From: Larus michahellis
Lineage: Eukaryota; Chordata; Aves; Charadriiformes; Laridae
Length of the DNA: 64,000 nucleotides
Direction: 5' to 3'
Assembly (NCBI RefSeq): GCF_964199755.1
Contig: NC_133907.1
Coordinates: forward strand, 1,741,001 to 1,805,000
Each line of letters begins with the position of its first letter. The stretch's first letter is position 1. This document shows positions 24,829 to 38,109 of this stretch, in pieces. The notes beneath the pieces are model-generated. The model was not told the DNA's origin, searched no databases, and worked only from the letters and a program-made list of their open reading frames with translations. The position numbers and the translations under genes were made by a program.

Positions 24829-25648
24829 ATGCAGACATCTTCCTGTCACCTGTGGTGTGATTATGTTAAATATTTAATGCTTGTGAAGGATTAGACTGCA
24901 CATCTAATCTATATCTAGCAATCTGTTCTCTCTCTGGAGTATTTTTTATTTAGTTCTGCTTTTGTATAATGAGTTGCATTTCAAAGGAAATTGTTAAATA
25001 CTTTGGTGGGAAGGGGGACGTGTCGTGCTGCACTGTTTGGAGAGGAGAACGTTGCTAACCAGGCGGGCAACGGGGAGGCTGCGGTGCCCTGCCAGGAGGG
25101 TGCAGCAGGGGCGGCGCGCTCTGCCTCGCTGCAAGGAGAAGGCGACGAAACCAAAGCTCTCTGTTTGCTTTGGGAGCGTCAGTACACCCCTCGTCCACCG
25201 CCCAGCCAAATGATTAAGGACTCTGAAAATCAGAACACAGGGTTCACACTGGCAAGATCCCTTGCAGCATGCACACATTTCAAGGTTGCACATTTCTTAG
25301 ACTTGTTTTCCCAGGGGGCTGTCAACTGTGTAATAGAAAAATGTATTTGTACATCTCTCCCCTTCTGAGCCCCCCTCCTCCTTCCGAATCTTTGCACTGC
25401 CTCTGAAACACAAGAATGCATTTGTATCTATCTGGTCACCTCTTGGGATGAACCCCTTTAAAGGAGAGGCCAAGGATGTGCTTCTGGGAGCAACTGCCGT
25501 AAAAGATGGGTTTTTGCATCTGGCCCTAATAATCCTCTTCTATAACAAAACCAGTGGAAAAAAATTATCCAGCTCTTCATCAAAAATGGGTTAAATGTAT
25601 TCTTATTCATGCTATAAAAAGCACATAAAAATACTTCTCTGGCAGTGT

Positions 25649-25672
25649 ATTTGCATTAGGCATTATTTGCAT
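25649..25672 (+). promoter_or_regulatory. Paired POU octamers
   Basis: ATTTGCAT occurs exactly at 25649-25656 and again at 25665-25672 in the same orientation, 16 bases start to start. The reverse complement, ATGCAAAT, is the canonical octamer bound by POU-domain factors of the OCT/BRN classes. Function is inferred from the motif only. Confidence 0.5.
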
Positions 25673-26520
25673 CTAAGGACAAAAGACAAATTCACATAAT
25701 TATTTTTCAATTGGTTGGGTCTGTGTCTGTGTAATCATTTTTTCACAGCGTATGAAGCCCTTTCTCAATAGACCATAACAGTAATAGCTATTTCTTATTT
25801 ACAACTCGAGGAGAAGATCCAGCAACCAGATTTTATTATTCAGAGTGAACTTTTCAAAATTAAATTAGCAGAGCTAACGTGGTGGCCCATAGTAAACTAA
25901 TTAGTTGTTAGACTGTTGGCAGAGATAGCAGCAACTCTTTCAGACTTCGAACAAACATCCTTAAAAATGACAAGCAAAGGCTGCCTATTGCACTCCGCTT
26001 AAGCATGAAAGTACGCGTCCGCTTTGGTCAGAATGAGAAGGTAATATCGTAAGAAGCGGCTCCGGGGCAGAGCAAATCACCCCCAAACCCATGCTGATCA
26101 AAAGCGAAGCCCGGTCAGATGGAACGAGGTTTTCATTACGACAGTTTAAGTAGCTTGAACGTCGGTAGCTTTATGATGTCGAGATAAGCCCACATGCTTT
26201 GATCTACAGAAGCAGCATAGCGTTCAAGGGGACTTTCTGAAATGGAGCGCAGTGGGGTAACCTGGGTCACACAATAGTACCCAACCAAAGGAGCACACCC
26301 ACTGACGGGCGCTGGGGGGGCGATGGCGCGACTCGTGTCTTCCTGGCACCTGTTGGGAGGCTGGATCATCTATATTCAACAGCCTGACGGGCCTTTCAGA
26401 AGAAACTTTGCACTTATGTAAAATTGATAGAGTATTCATTATGAAATCCATGCAGCATCTTATTAAAAGTGCTCTGTCATTGAAAGCAGAAGGTGGAGGC
26501 TTTTTAAACTGGGGTTTTGT

Positions 26521-26534
26521 TGCCCTCTAGTGAA
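26521..26534 (-). promoter_or_regulatory. CTCF-like motif
   Basis: TGCCCTCTAGTG is a good match to the core of the CTCF site read on the minus strand, with the last two consensus bases of the block replaced (AA for GG). A single motif of this quality is often unoccupied. Confidence 0.3.
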
Positions 26535-26572
26535 TGAGGTCAGCATTATGCATGGGAAATTATTTTGATCGC

Positions 26573-26584
26573 TGCATAATTAAT
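26573..26584. promoter_or_regulatory. POU/homeodomain composite motif
   Basis: TGCATAATTAAT combines a POU-specific half site (GCAT) with a TAAT homeodomain site, as in BRN2-type (class III POU) recognition sequences. It lies in AT-rich, CpG-poor DNA about 50 bases after the CTCF-like motif. Confidence 0.4.
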
Positions 26585-29500
26585 GTGCTCTGAATTGGTA
26601 CAAAAGTGCAGCCAAATTGCATCCTGTTCCCACTTGAATTAGTTAACCCGGAGATTCTGTTTCTTACGATGTGTTGCTTCCTTGCCTGAGTTGGTTTTTT
26701 TTTTGCAATGAGAATGCATGATTGTGTGGGTATCGTGATAAGGCGAGGTAGCCAGAGACAAGGAATAAATCAACTAAATGGATCTGCAGCACAGTAGCTT
26801 TAATGCATTGGTATATACTTAATATGTCTCCTGAAAAGAATTTCTAATTATACTGTCATGGCACAAAATGCATTTTCAATAGTGATAAATTATGCCATCA
26901 TTTACTTTCTGAGAACATGCTGAGATTTATGAAAGATTACTGCAAAATTATCATGCCAGGATAAAAAAAGCCAAACGCAGTTATCATTGGCATCAGGAAA
27001 GAAAGAAAGCGGAAAAAAAATCTTTCAATAGTGAAAAGGCTAGCAGAATTGATAAAATGTTATGCAGTATGAAAATATGCTGCTATGGAATGAAATTCAG
27101 CTTTACATCGTGCTCTTATTCTGACTTTGTTACCTGCTGAGATGAGGAGGTTGTCCCGATCCTGCCTACAGTTGGAAGCCACAGGGCCCAATTCTTCAAT
27201 GACTAGGACTTGAGAATTTTGCTTATCCGGTATAAAACCAGTGTGAAGCAGTATCAAGCCCCAGAACAGCACATTAGAAAATATGAATTTATTCTTAGTG
27301 GCCTTCACTCAAAACAGCCGCCAACTCCACATGAACTGGTCTAGAGTGCCTGCGCAGAGGCTGCTGTTACTGAACATGCGTTTGCTACATATGACTTGAA
27401 ATCCGCATTCTAAAAGTTTTCCAGATTTTTTATCTTTATTCCTCGCTTATTTTTTAAAGAAATCTACGGAATTGATGTCACTTTGAGGCAGCCTATACTG
27501 CCATGGCCGTAGCCTGCGTTACGCCCAGCGTATGTGGAGTCCCCCCACCTGCAGGATCCCTGGTGGGTCGTCATCAACCTCAGCTGCTCCATCAGCTCCT
27601 CACTTCCAGAAGGAGGAGCGACTCTTCGTGCGCTCTGGACTCCCTTGTGCTTTTTTCTGCATCACATACAATCCAAAAATAAGGAAATCCTTTTTTTCCC
27701 TCCACACATTCTTCTACCAATTCCTTTCTGAGATGATGCTTCCCTCACTCGGAGGTATCTATTATGGACTTGAATCAGAACCTTTTTTTTTTTTTTTAAT
27801 AGGATTTTTCTTCTGTTTATTCTAATGGGATTGGCAACAAGATTTGTAATTGCCTACTAAAGGCAGCCCAGTCCTGTATATGATGAGAGAATACGGAGAT
27901 GAAACAGCAGCTATTAAGGATGAAGGCAGCCCACAAAGGTGTGGGACTGGGTAACCCGGTGAGGTCAATTAGGGGTTCGGATAAGGCTCAGAGAATGACA
28001 CCAAGTCCTTTATTGACTACTCCGGGAGAAAAACGCAACTTAGAAGCAAGGAGATAAATAAAATTTTATGGTGTTTGCTGCACTCCATGAAAAACAGAGA
28101 GCGGGTAAGGATCAATATTCTCCAAATAGAAAGGACAAAGTTAAGGGGAAAAGTATTGCTTTCCAAGGCACTGAGGTGTATACAAAACAGGGGCACAAAT
28201 TCCGAATTTCCCACACCGAGCAAGCTTTGCTGGCAGCCTGGCGAAAGCGGTGGGGGCTCCCCAGGTTAACTCCCAGTTCCCTGTGCAAAACGATGGTGAT
28301 CCGACCTGTAAACTTTTGTGAGAATTTTACCTGAACACGTAATTCAGGGCTCTGTCAAGACATCTACAGAAAAGTGCAATCTGATTTTCTGAGAGTGCGC
28401 GAAGGGTTCCTAGTTTTAGCGTAGGCTGTTGGTGTTTTTAATTGGTGACTGCTGAGACTACTCCTAGCAGACTGGAGGGGGCTGGGTAGTTGGGAGAAAT
28501 GGGACATTTGATCAAAATTCTTATTCAGAATAAGTCAAATATACTTAGTGCCACGCAGCACTGCCCAAGCAGTCTCGCTGAGTTAAAAAGGCCTTCCCAA
28601 TAAAACAAGATGTCACCGACTATAATGATAATAGATGGCGTAAGTAAGTAATCCATTCACAATCAAAGAAAAGAGTTAAATAAAATACAAATATAACCCC
28701 TACGTGTGTGAGATGCTTGTTAAACATCCCAAAGGTAATGCAAAGAGCAAGGCAGCCTGTCTGTCAGGAGAGGGTTGCCTTCCTTGTCTGCTGCTGTATG
28801 AGACATTTCCAGCAAATTCTCTGTGGTCCCATTCTAATTTTCCACCTATTGGCTGTTTTTATTTGCTCAGCTATTCTCTGTAACTGCGTTTTCAGTTCTG
28901 TCACGCGGTAACGGCAGTTACGGTAATAGATGGTAGAGAGTTCCTAGCCAATAATGTCACTGCCCCGTTTGTTCTGCAGCATATGTGATCTAAAACCAGA
29001 AATGTGGAATAAAAATGTACATATTATCGACTGAGATGTTAGAACATGAGAACAGATTCTGATCTTCGCTGCGCTAACGTAGGTGTGCGGTGACAGCATT
29101 GACTTTGGTGCCATTCGATGGCATTTTGTTAAGCATAACAGTTTAGTTCAGGCGCGTTTTATCGGCTTTGCTTGATGTACGCAGCATATTCTCATCAGCT
29201 GTAGCACCCAGCTCTAGATTGCTTTTCAACCTTCTAGCTCCATTTTCGCCGCTACAAGACTTCCTCTTATGACCAAAGGTGATTGGCAGTGGTTTCCGTT
29301 AGTCTAAGTTAGCAAACAGAAATCCATCTGTTGTTCTGAGCAAACTCTTAATTGTTTAGAAAGTTTTTCCCTGCAGTCATTAGCAAGTACTCTTGGCCAG
29401 CTTTGGTGTCTTTTATAAAGGCATTTACGTTCTTCTTCATGCTTTACACTTGTTCCCTAACATTTTTTATCACATGGTGATTTTTTAAAAAATATGCTGG

Positions 29501-30278
29501 CTTTCTGTCTGAGTCCACCTGCTCTCTGGAAAATGCTAAATAGAGGGGCTGCCATAGAAAAGTACCATTTGCTGTTTGTGAAATTTAACGTTATGCTTAA
29601 ATAAAAAAATATTATTGCAAATATTACAGTGAAGGTTGAAAGTGTTGCCTAAGTCCACGGCAAGTACTTCGGGGGCTTGTTGTTGTTAACAAAATGGAAA
29701 GCAAAATGCTTTCCTTTCTCTGTCTGTTTATTAAATGCAGAGGTGATAATTGCTTTGGTTTGTTCACAGCTGGCACTAGATGATAAGTTTTATTTTCATT
29801 AGACGTGTAGACCGCTGCCGTGCTCAGCTCCTCCACTTCCATCAGATAGTCTCAGCTGATTTTTGTATCTTTACAATAAAGGCTGCGTTTGGTCCCAGTA
29901 AGCAGGGTAAGTATTTTTGAAACCCATTAATAAAATTTTCTTTTGATGCAAAGGGGTATTTTAAGAGTTGAGTATTTTGCCCCCCTATTCATTAATGAAA
30001 GCACAAGTGGACCAAATGTCATAGTCTGAGATCCATGGGGACAGAAGCGATCTGCTCTGCCGGTCACTGAAGCTCTCCCCTGCAGAAACCTGGGTGTCCT
30101 GAGGTCAGGGCACATCTATGACTGTAAAATTAGGCGAGTTCTTTACGCTATGGGGTTTTTTAACATTTCTGGACAAACCTAGCTTTCAAAGATAAAGCAA
30201 TCCTGAATGCTTCCACACTCACTAATCTTCACTTTCAGTTTATTTAAAGATGAATTCTCATTTTCTTTAGATTTATTG

Positions 30279-30306
30279 AATTGTATTTATTAAATTGAAT
30301 ACAATT
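30279..30306. repeat. Inverted repeat, 9-bp arms
   Basis: AATTGTATT (30279-30287) pairs with AATACAATT (30298-30306) around a 10-base loop. The region is AT-rich, so chance or cruciform-prone simple DNA is as likely as function. Confidence 0.5.
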
Positions 30307-32593
30307 TATGCAGAACAAATATTAGCTCTAGCACAAAATGACCTACTGAGTTCAAAGTCTGTGGAAAAAAAAGGAAAACAGTTGCGCTAATAAGATCTGG
30401 CTTCACTTACAACACATCTGCAACACGAGTCACTGGAGAAACCGCTTGTTTCTATTACTGAAGGGACTTAAACCAGGACGTTACCAACCAAAGAGAGATA
30501 ATTTATACGTGTGCGTTTGTACGCAAATGGCTTTCAGTACAATGAGTAATTAAGGAAGTCATATCTCACCGTGTTGTTCCCAACACCCACGTAGCACTTA
30601 TTTCCCACCCTAGCTCAAAAATGTCATCACTTGTGAACTTTTGCACCGTGATTGCTGCAGAGCTCTCCGGGGTTGCTGCATGAAGCCTGGACGACCTACA
30701 AATTATTCTCCATCCTTGGTGGGTGGGAATAACGGAGTAAGAACTTGGAGTTGCTTAATCCATTCAGACATCATGGTCCTGATTAACGTTGCGTATTCTC
30801 ATCGTGCATCTGTATGGCCTGTTGAAATGTCGTCGTTGGAAAACTGGAGTCAGCAGCTCTAACCTGACGCTTCAGAGAAGAATTTAGTTTTGAATTGCTG
30901 CATGTAGAAATTGTAAAAGTTGATGCAAAATGGTTTTAAGCAGATGGAGATTCAACATGAACTCCGTAGAGTCGAAGACTAAAGCGCAGCAGTTGATTTC
31001 AGCTATAGTTAGGGATTTGAGAGGGAGAACGGGTTCTGTGCTGTCCTCGGTTGGTGGGTTGCTCTGAGCCGGTGCAACTTGGAGGCAAGGTTTTGCCTAA
31101 CGATGAGTTATTTTGAATGAAAACAGACAATATTCAGATTTTCACACACACACACGAATCCCCTGAGAACACTTTCTCTGGGAGGCTATGGGGAAAATTG
31201 TCGTTGATAAAAAAGAATAACATTTGAGGACTTCAGTCTTTTAAGAATACCTGCAAATTGAGGGGAAAAAATAATTACCTTTCCTGCTTTAATATTCACA
31301 CATTTTCTCACTCGAGAAGGCTCTGATCTCCAGCCAGATTCTTTAGAAACTGTACGAGTACAAATAAAGAAAATGGATGTTTGTTGTCATCGCTCAGAAT
31401 CTGCAATGCTTGCTTCATTAAACTCCACGCAAAATCTGAAATGCTGGTTCATGGATAGGTCCTTTCCTCTCTGCAGTATTTTTCAGTCTTCTTTTATTAT
31501 TAGTGATTCTGAGGGTATTTTGTACCTTGCACACAGTTTTTCTTATTAAAAACATAGAAGTAACTATTGCTCTTAGCTCTTTTGGAGTAAATCCAGAATT
31601 AACTTAGCGCTGTCATGGAGCTTCCTTCATTTTTGTAGTGCTATATATCAGCGCTCTGAGCCAGAGTCCCTGCATAGCATAAAATTTAAATTCTAGACAA
31701 CAAAAATATTTCAGTGAAATGTTTTTCCATTTTTTCTCATTAATCAAAATAACACATTTCACAGAAACACAAGGTCTGATCATTCTCTTTGTGAAAAACT
31801 GAAAATGGATTATCTTGTTATAAAATGTAAATCTCTGGAACCTGAATGACACATTTCAACTACCCACAAATCAGATTCTCTTTCCCAATAAACTTCTTTT
31901 CTGGTTTTGTTTTGTTTCATTATAAAAACCTAAAGCCTGTCAAAATCTCAGAATGACACACACAACAGAAAATCAGATTGCTGCCCACCTCTATTAGTTT
32001 CTATAATAGTCTTCAACTACAAGTAGGAAAAATGAAGCATTAGGAACAAAACTGTTTCAATGACATGATGCATCTGAACTTCTTATTTTCTGACAAATAA
32101 GAAGAATATCTTTACTTTTGCCTTTGCTGCTTTCCAGTTTTCTGACAGTTATTTCTCCGCCTTCTTCAGCGCCAACAGAAATGAAAATATAAACCTTGAT
32201 TTAAAAACCGCAGACGCTTCCCTGTGGCGTGTGACTGTGCACACACAGCCTGGGTACGTTTTTCGTATGGTACCAATTAAAAACATACACGTATCAAGGC
32301 CTGCGTTTTTATCTGGCCGTGCCTTGATACATATTTATAATAAGAAGGTGTGCGTTTTTGGGGAGCACTTTTTTCTCCCTCAGAGCAGCAGTAGGTTGGT
32401 GTGTGTCTTGCTTGACAGATAAGGGTGGCATTCGCTCGAACAGGATCATCAAACCCAACACACTTTGACAGAACAGGCTTCATAAATAATGTGCATCGGT
32501 TTTTACTCTGTCAGTGTAAATGTATATCCACCAGTACTGGTTTCCACTTGTTTCATCCGGAATGTCTAAGAATAATGAATAAATCATAGTCCT

Positions 32594-32632
32594 GTATACA
32601 TGTATGTATGCATATGTATGTCTGTATATTAA
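32594..32632. repeat. (TATG)n-like degenerate microsatellite
   Basis: Imperfect TATG and CATA units (gtatacatgtatgtatgcat and onward). A simple repeat with interruptions. Confidence 0.6.
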
Positions 32633-35600
32633 TGCATAATTCATGCCATAAATCTCTATGTCGGTCTGGCACAGAGAGCATCTATAAAAGTGGAGGTGTG
32701 CTATACAGACGCCGCTCTTCGCTTGACCTAAATGATTAATTGCGATTCAGATGCTGCAGATTATTTCATTTAGCAAGAAAAATAGATGAACGCAGATTAT
32801 GGCAATGCAGTCCTTTTTGGGGTTGCGTTTTGGTTTGGGTTTTTTTTGCAAAGAACACGCAGCGTTCCTGATCACCACTGGAAAGTTCTTTTTCTTATCA
32901 CTCCTGGCTGTTTCCAGTCATTAATTGGCCCCAAATCGCTCATTAAGTTTTTCTTAGCCTGCCAGTTCTTCTAAGCTGTATGTGGTGCTTCCTTCTGCCT
33001 TCTCTCTTTGGTTCTCTTGTCACATAAATCTTCATAAACAAGAGTCATTGCCTTTCCTTCCATGTGTCTTTGTTTAAAAGAGTGGCACTAGCCAGGTCTT
33101 GATTTTGTTTCAAGTTTCTGGCTCCGTGCAGGGGCATAAATTGTTGACATAATCCCTCTTACATTTGAAGGACACGAGCAAAACAAGAGACATATTTTGC
33201 TTTGAGCTCCATTTATTGGGCAGACTTTACACCACCTTACTTCAGTGATATTTAATCAGCTTGTGATTTAGTACCCAAAACCGGTAACTTCAGCCTCTTT
33301 AGTTACCGCATCCTCATCTGGCCTTCAGCCTTCCCTCTCTGTTCCGTCTTTCTTCTCTCCACAGGATAAGAGACAGTCTTTGTTTTATAAATCACCGTAC
33401 AAATCCCCATTGTTAATTTGCAAACTATAATTTACACAGTGTGGCAACGCTTCAGTGCTGAAGCACCTGAAAAAAAACTGCATTGAGAAAATGCAATATT
33501 GTCTGGAAATCAGCCCGCAGGATTGTGGGGTGCAGAGTCTGGTTCTCTGTGTCACTTACAGAAAAAGAAGGTAATTTAGATCTCACTGATGTGTAATTAG
33601 TACCCAAGAAGTAATATCTTCATTGGGCAAGAAGAAAGGAATGGAAAAGGGTCCTCAAGAGAAAGGTCTCTGACTGGAGCTGTTGGCACCAGCACTAGAT
33701 GCTGTTGGATTTCAGTAGATATGATACACGAATAGAGACGCTTGTCCCACGGTACGGTAAATGCCTGTGTGCTGGGGCTCCCAATGCACTAATTACCCTG
33801 TTTAACACAAAGACATTTGTGAAATACTATTTGGAAAGAAAAGCCGAGCTGTGTAATCTATACGCTGGGGGATTCCTGCTAATGCTGAGTCCCAGACCAA
33901 GTGCCCTCCACATGAGAAGAAATGACAAATGACTTCTCTGCTCTGTCCTTTCATTACATTTGACATGCAGGACGTGCTTTGTCAAACATTTGCAGTTGGC
34001 TTGTTCTCAAAGTATGGACCGGTCCATGACACCCAGAAGGTGCCAAGTCTAACATGACTTCCATGTGTTCTGCTGGGGGTGGGTGGACATAGGAGCAGTC
34101 GGGGCGGAGCGGAGCAGCGGCTTCGTTTGCTGGTTGAGCTGGTGACAGGGGCACTTGGAGGCTTGGAAGGAACATTGGCATTTCCCAGTCAGCTCTAGGC
34201 AAACTGGTCTGGTAGGGAAAAGGCAAAACTCGTTTCTAATTGAAGATAGCATTAGAGGGGGAGAAAAGAGAGGAAGAGGTCAATACTTACGTGTCGCTAA
34301 ATCTTCCCTCTGCATTCTTCTGCACAAACCACCTGGGTTTCAAGCATCAGCGTGTGACTGTCGTGCAGGCTGGCCGTTTGCGCTGGCTCTCTGCCTGGCA
34401 GTGTGAGCAACTCCGCTTGCAGCCCGTGGCCGGGAATGTCCAAACGGAGAGCTGGTGGGAACGGTGAGCCTGCAGTGAATCCATCCCAGGCTACGCTTAG
34501 ATAAACTGCAGTTAGCCCAGAAAAGCTGCCCAGAATCCACCGGCAGCATTTCAGAGATGGGATTGGGTTTGGGCTTGTTGCTTTTTCTGTTTTCTTGGTT
34601 TTTGCTTTTGAGGGACAAAAAGTAGGCTTAAGTTATGGGCAGAAACTCTGCAAGTTTAGAATTGTTTGACAAATCCAATATATCGCTTGCAAAGTTTGTG
34701 AAATACCAAACTGCAAGAGGCTGGAACAACTACAGTAACAAGTATAAGCAAACCATGGCAGAGTGAGTGACTAGGGTGTTAAATAAAGTCACAACAAAAC
34801 CTGTCACGGGTTTTCAGATAAGCTTTGGAAGAACACCTGACAAGTCTCATTAATAGCAGCAGTTATTGTTTGATTACACGAGTGCTTTGAATGCAAAGGG
34901 GCTATTACTTTGCCTTGCCGTCTTCCTAAGAAATGGTGTTTTGGTCACTGTATCCTAGTTTGTGAAAGTCGCCAAGCAATTTTATTTTCGTATAAATTTA
35001 TGATGTCCCTTTTCTATGGGGGGACAATTTTATTTAGACAAAGTGCAGTAGCACTCAAGAACTCCTAATATTTAATGTATAGAGAAGGTCATGAATTCAT
35101 ATCCACGCTGGGGCAAATATTATGGTATATATGCCAGAGATGGATGGCACTTGTGTGAGGCAACACTGCTAAGGAAGACAGTAAATCATAACATGTTACT
35201 TCTCACCTCGCTGAAGCTGTAAAACGGATATAACACTTCTTTATATTGAAAGATCCAATTAGGGATGGGGAAGGTCAGGTCATAGAGAGTCGGGCTTCCC
35301 AAAAGCTGGGATTACCTCTCCGTGGTAACTGAGACACCTTTTGAGACGCGGAGAACAAAGTTTTTGCAGTGCAAATCAATAAATACCTGGCTGTCCGTCA
35401 CTGTCTCTTCTCATTGTCATGATGAGGTTTCCTCTTGACGTCTGATTGAAACAAAGGAGATTGCGTCGCCACTTCTGCTAATAGGGGTTTGTGTCCTGCT
35501 CTCACTGCAGGTCGGGCCCACAGTGCAGGACTGGTTAGGCAATCCCTGGGAAATCCCATGAAATCCCACTTGGGGAACACTTCAGGGTTTGGGGGATATA

Positions 35601-37564
35601 CGGGGGTTTCTCCTTCCCTGTGCTGCTTTCCGTTACCTCACCTTGCTGTGCGATTTGGCGGGCAATCCTTAGGCAGCAGCCACTTCTAAGGAGCCTCCCA
35701 GCACATTTTGGTGAGCGTGAGGGGACCATCCGACCACGGCGTGGCTCGGCCTCTTCTCCTCCAGCCCAGGAACGAGCAGCCTTTGCCAACAGCTGCTTCT
35801 AAATGAAACTGCTTCGCTCCTGAGGCGCTCAGCACTCCCTGAAGTCCTGAGAGCTGGTAAATAGCAAAGCTATATTTGTTATATTTGGCAAAACTGGAGG
35901 GGGCTTAAGTGTAAAGGCCAATTAAGTGTACAATAAGGAACAAAATGTTAGGGACAAACAAGCTTGCCGGAGCTGGAGAAACTGTCACCCTTGGAAAGGC
36001 AGCGATGGACAGGTTTTTATCAGGAGGTGGGTTGCTGGCTGGGGTTGGCGATCTCTCCAGCTGCTTAATTTGTGTTTGACCAATAAACAGATCAGTGACA
36101 TTAAACAGATTTTTAAAGAAACACAACAATTTTATGTGCTTTCCTTCTTTCTTTTTTTTGACTTCTTCCTTCATTTGGGGTTATTTCTGTCTCTGTCATC
36201 TTCTCCTCTCTTCCCCACCTGTCTACATTTTTTCCCCATGTCTTTTGGATATTTAATATTAGAAAAGCAGGTAGAAGATTTAGGAGACCTTGGTCCTACT
36301 AGGTTGCCTATTCTGTGAATACTGCTATCAGAGGGATCCCCCTTTGCAGCCTACTGTCTCCGCCTGGATGAAGGGCTACGGGTATTTGACCCATGGCTGT
36401 GAACGTGACAGATCTTCTGCTGGCAAAAGCGTTGCTGCTTTTATTTCATTGACCGCTCACTTGACTGATCTGTGCTAACGTTGAAGGCAGTTGAGGAAGC
36501 ATTTTAGCATTACTTGCTTTTGTGGGACATCAGACATTTAGCATTAGCTTCAGATAGTTGTGTGGGTTTTGCTAAGAATATTTCCGATTAGTCAAATCGA
36601 TGTAGCACATATGGACTAATCATTGGTTAGTGCACATCCGTGTTACCAACACTTCGGTTCCGTGGGGGAAAATGTCCTGAAGCTTGTCCTGAAGCTAGGG
36701 CTGGGTAAGATTGCATTAGTTTCTTTTGATTTATTTCATAAACTTGGATTTTTTGTTTCATTTTTGGTTTAGTTTGCAGGGTATTCACCTTGCGTTTAAA
36801 ATTTGCAGACTGTTCAATCCCGCTCACACCTTTCAACAATCCGCTTCTTACAATATTCAAAATACTGTAGTGACCCAAACATAAAATGGGTTACAAAGGC
36901 TTGGAGAGCAGAGACTCGAGCTCTGATGTTTGTATTACCATCTTTATTTGCTGAAACAAATGGGAACGAAAGGAAGCTACTGCCAGAGGCAATCTGTGTC
37001 TCCAGTTGCAATGTGCATCTTCACGGATAGTTTATAAGCAAATTCTTCAAAATTGTTTCTACATAGTTCCAGGGGTTTTATCCTGCATTTGGGTCCATGC
37101 TGGATAGTATATGAAAAGAACAACAGACTCTCTGATAATATGAGATATATATATCTATCTTTAGTAAACGATTTAGATTCGTTTAGTTGTGGGCCTAGAA
37201 CAGAAAAGAGACGCAAAGAATAGCAACCAGTGGGAAGAAGGATTGGTCTCCGGGAGAGAGAGTCAGGGTTTGTCTTTTACGTTTGGTGCAAGTACGTATC
37301 ACTCAGCAGCGAAATGTGGAGTAGTTACAACATTAGTGGATTGGATAGTTAATAACTTCGATGCAGAGAAATTAACAAAAGAAAACAGATGGCATTTCTA
37401 ATAGTAGTTAAAGGGAATAATTGTTCTATCTAGCAATTGACTGAATAGTATGTCGAGCAGTATCAACACCAAAAGGAAGGCAAATGCCAAACAAGTAAAC
37501 GAAACAATGATAGCTTTTAAAGTTGTAATATTTGATTGGGAAACAAACGAGCCTGGCATTATGT

Positions 37565-37769
37565 AAGGACCTGTCTATGTAGAGAAATTAATCAATGTCA
37601 CTATATTGGTATAATTATACCTTGCAAAGCGACAGAAGCCAAGCAAAGCAAAGGCACTCTGATTGCGGAACAAGATTCTCCACACGGGGAGTCGTACAGC
37701 TCTACCTCCAGTGCCGCAGTGGTACCAGTGTGGTTAGAGTCGTTCATCTGCCCGTGCAGACAAGCCCTG
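37565..37769. mobile_element. Ancient hAT-type MITE
   Basis: The left end reads AAGGACCTGTCTATGTAGAG. The right end, read as its reverse complement, begins CAGGGCTTGTCTGCACGGGC. The first 12 bases agree at 9 positions, including the run TGTCT. CAGGGCTTGTCTACAC-type ends are typical of old non-autonomous hAT elements in sauropsid genomes. Inside, 'gtggtaccagtgtgg' fits such families. About 205 bases long, non-coding. The expected 8-base target duplications (cattatgt on the left, acccgtgc on the right) do not match, as is common for very old copies. The family name is not determined. Confidence 0.5.
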
Positions 37770-37915
37770 ACCCGTGCGATGCTCCGCGCCCGCGTCCCCG
37801 TCCCGCTGCCTCTGCACCGCCTGCGGCGTTCCGCAGCCCCCCAAAGGGAAGGCTGTGGGGGTTTGGGTGCTGCGAGAGGATGCGGAGCCAAACGAGGAAC
37901 CACGTTGCTGTTCAG
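37770..37915. promoter_or_regulatory. CpG-rich islet beside the MITE
   Basis: About 17 CpG in about 150 bases by hand count, starting directly at the right end of the MITE. Four overlapping frames on both strands cross it; all are low-complexity Arg/Pro/Ala-rich or Cys-rich peptides expected from such DNA. No gene is recognised. Confidence 0.4.
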
Positions 37916-38109
37916 GCTGGAACACGGCACACAGTAAAGCGGCAGGGCCCCATGGAAAATATCATTTAAATACACTCAGTTCTACATTACACAAAACAAC
38001 CCGCCTGTTGCCATATTTCACTATGGCATATCCTCTAATTGTGATCATATAATTTTTAACATTCTTTAACCTGCTTGCTAGGAGAAAAAATAAGAGTCTG
38101 TTTTCTCTA

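Larger units (their letters stand above)
24781..27060. promoter_or_regulatory. AT-rich block dense in homeodomain and POU motifs
   Basis: About 2.3 kb with two CpG-rich patches (25010-25210 and about 26100-26340) but otherwise CpG-poor and AT-rich. It contains the inverted repeat at 24805, two octamers at 25649 and 25665, the palindrome AACTAATTAGTT at 25895-25906, a CTCF-like site at 26521 and TGCATAATTAAT at 26573. Near 24840-24865 an E-box (CACCTG) overlaps a TGTGGT runt-type core, followed by GATTA. No coding frame is credible. It resembles vertebrate conserved non-coding elements, but conservation was not tested. Confidence 0.4.
27061..37564. other. Gene-free stretch, little structure
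   Basis: About 10.5 kb without a supported exon or RNA gene. Frames are 130 codons or fewer and unrecognised. Simple repeats are small: a T15 run at 27783-27797, a short CA run at 31143-31155, TATG-type repeats at 32594-32632, and a hairpin at 30279-30306. The segment 27940-28220 has an LTR-like appearance in places but no defined ends, so no repeat is called. Confidence 0.5.

Noticed and set aside
27940..28220. LTR-like segment with a reversed polyadenylation motif
   Set aside because: No TG...CA ends, no target duplication and no retroviral coding part nearby.
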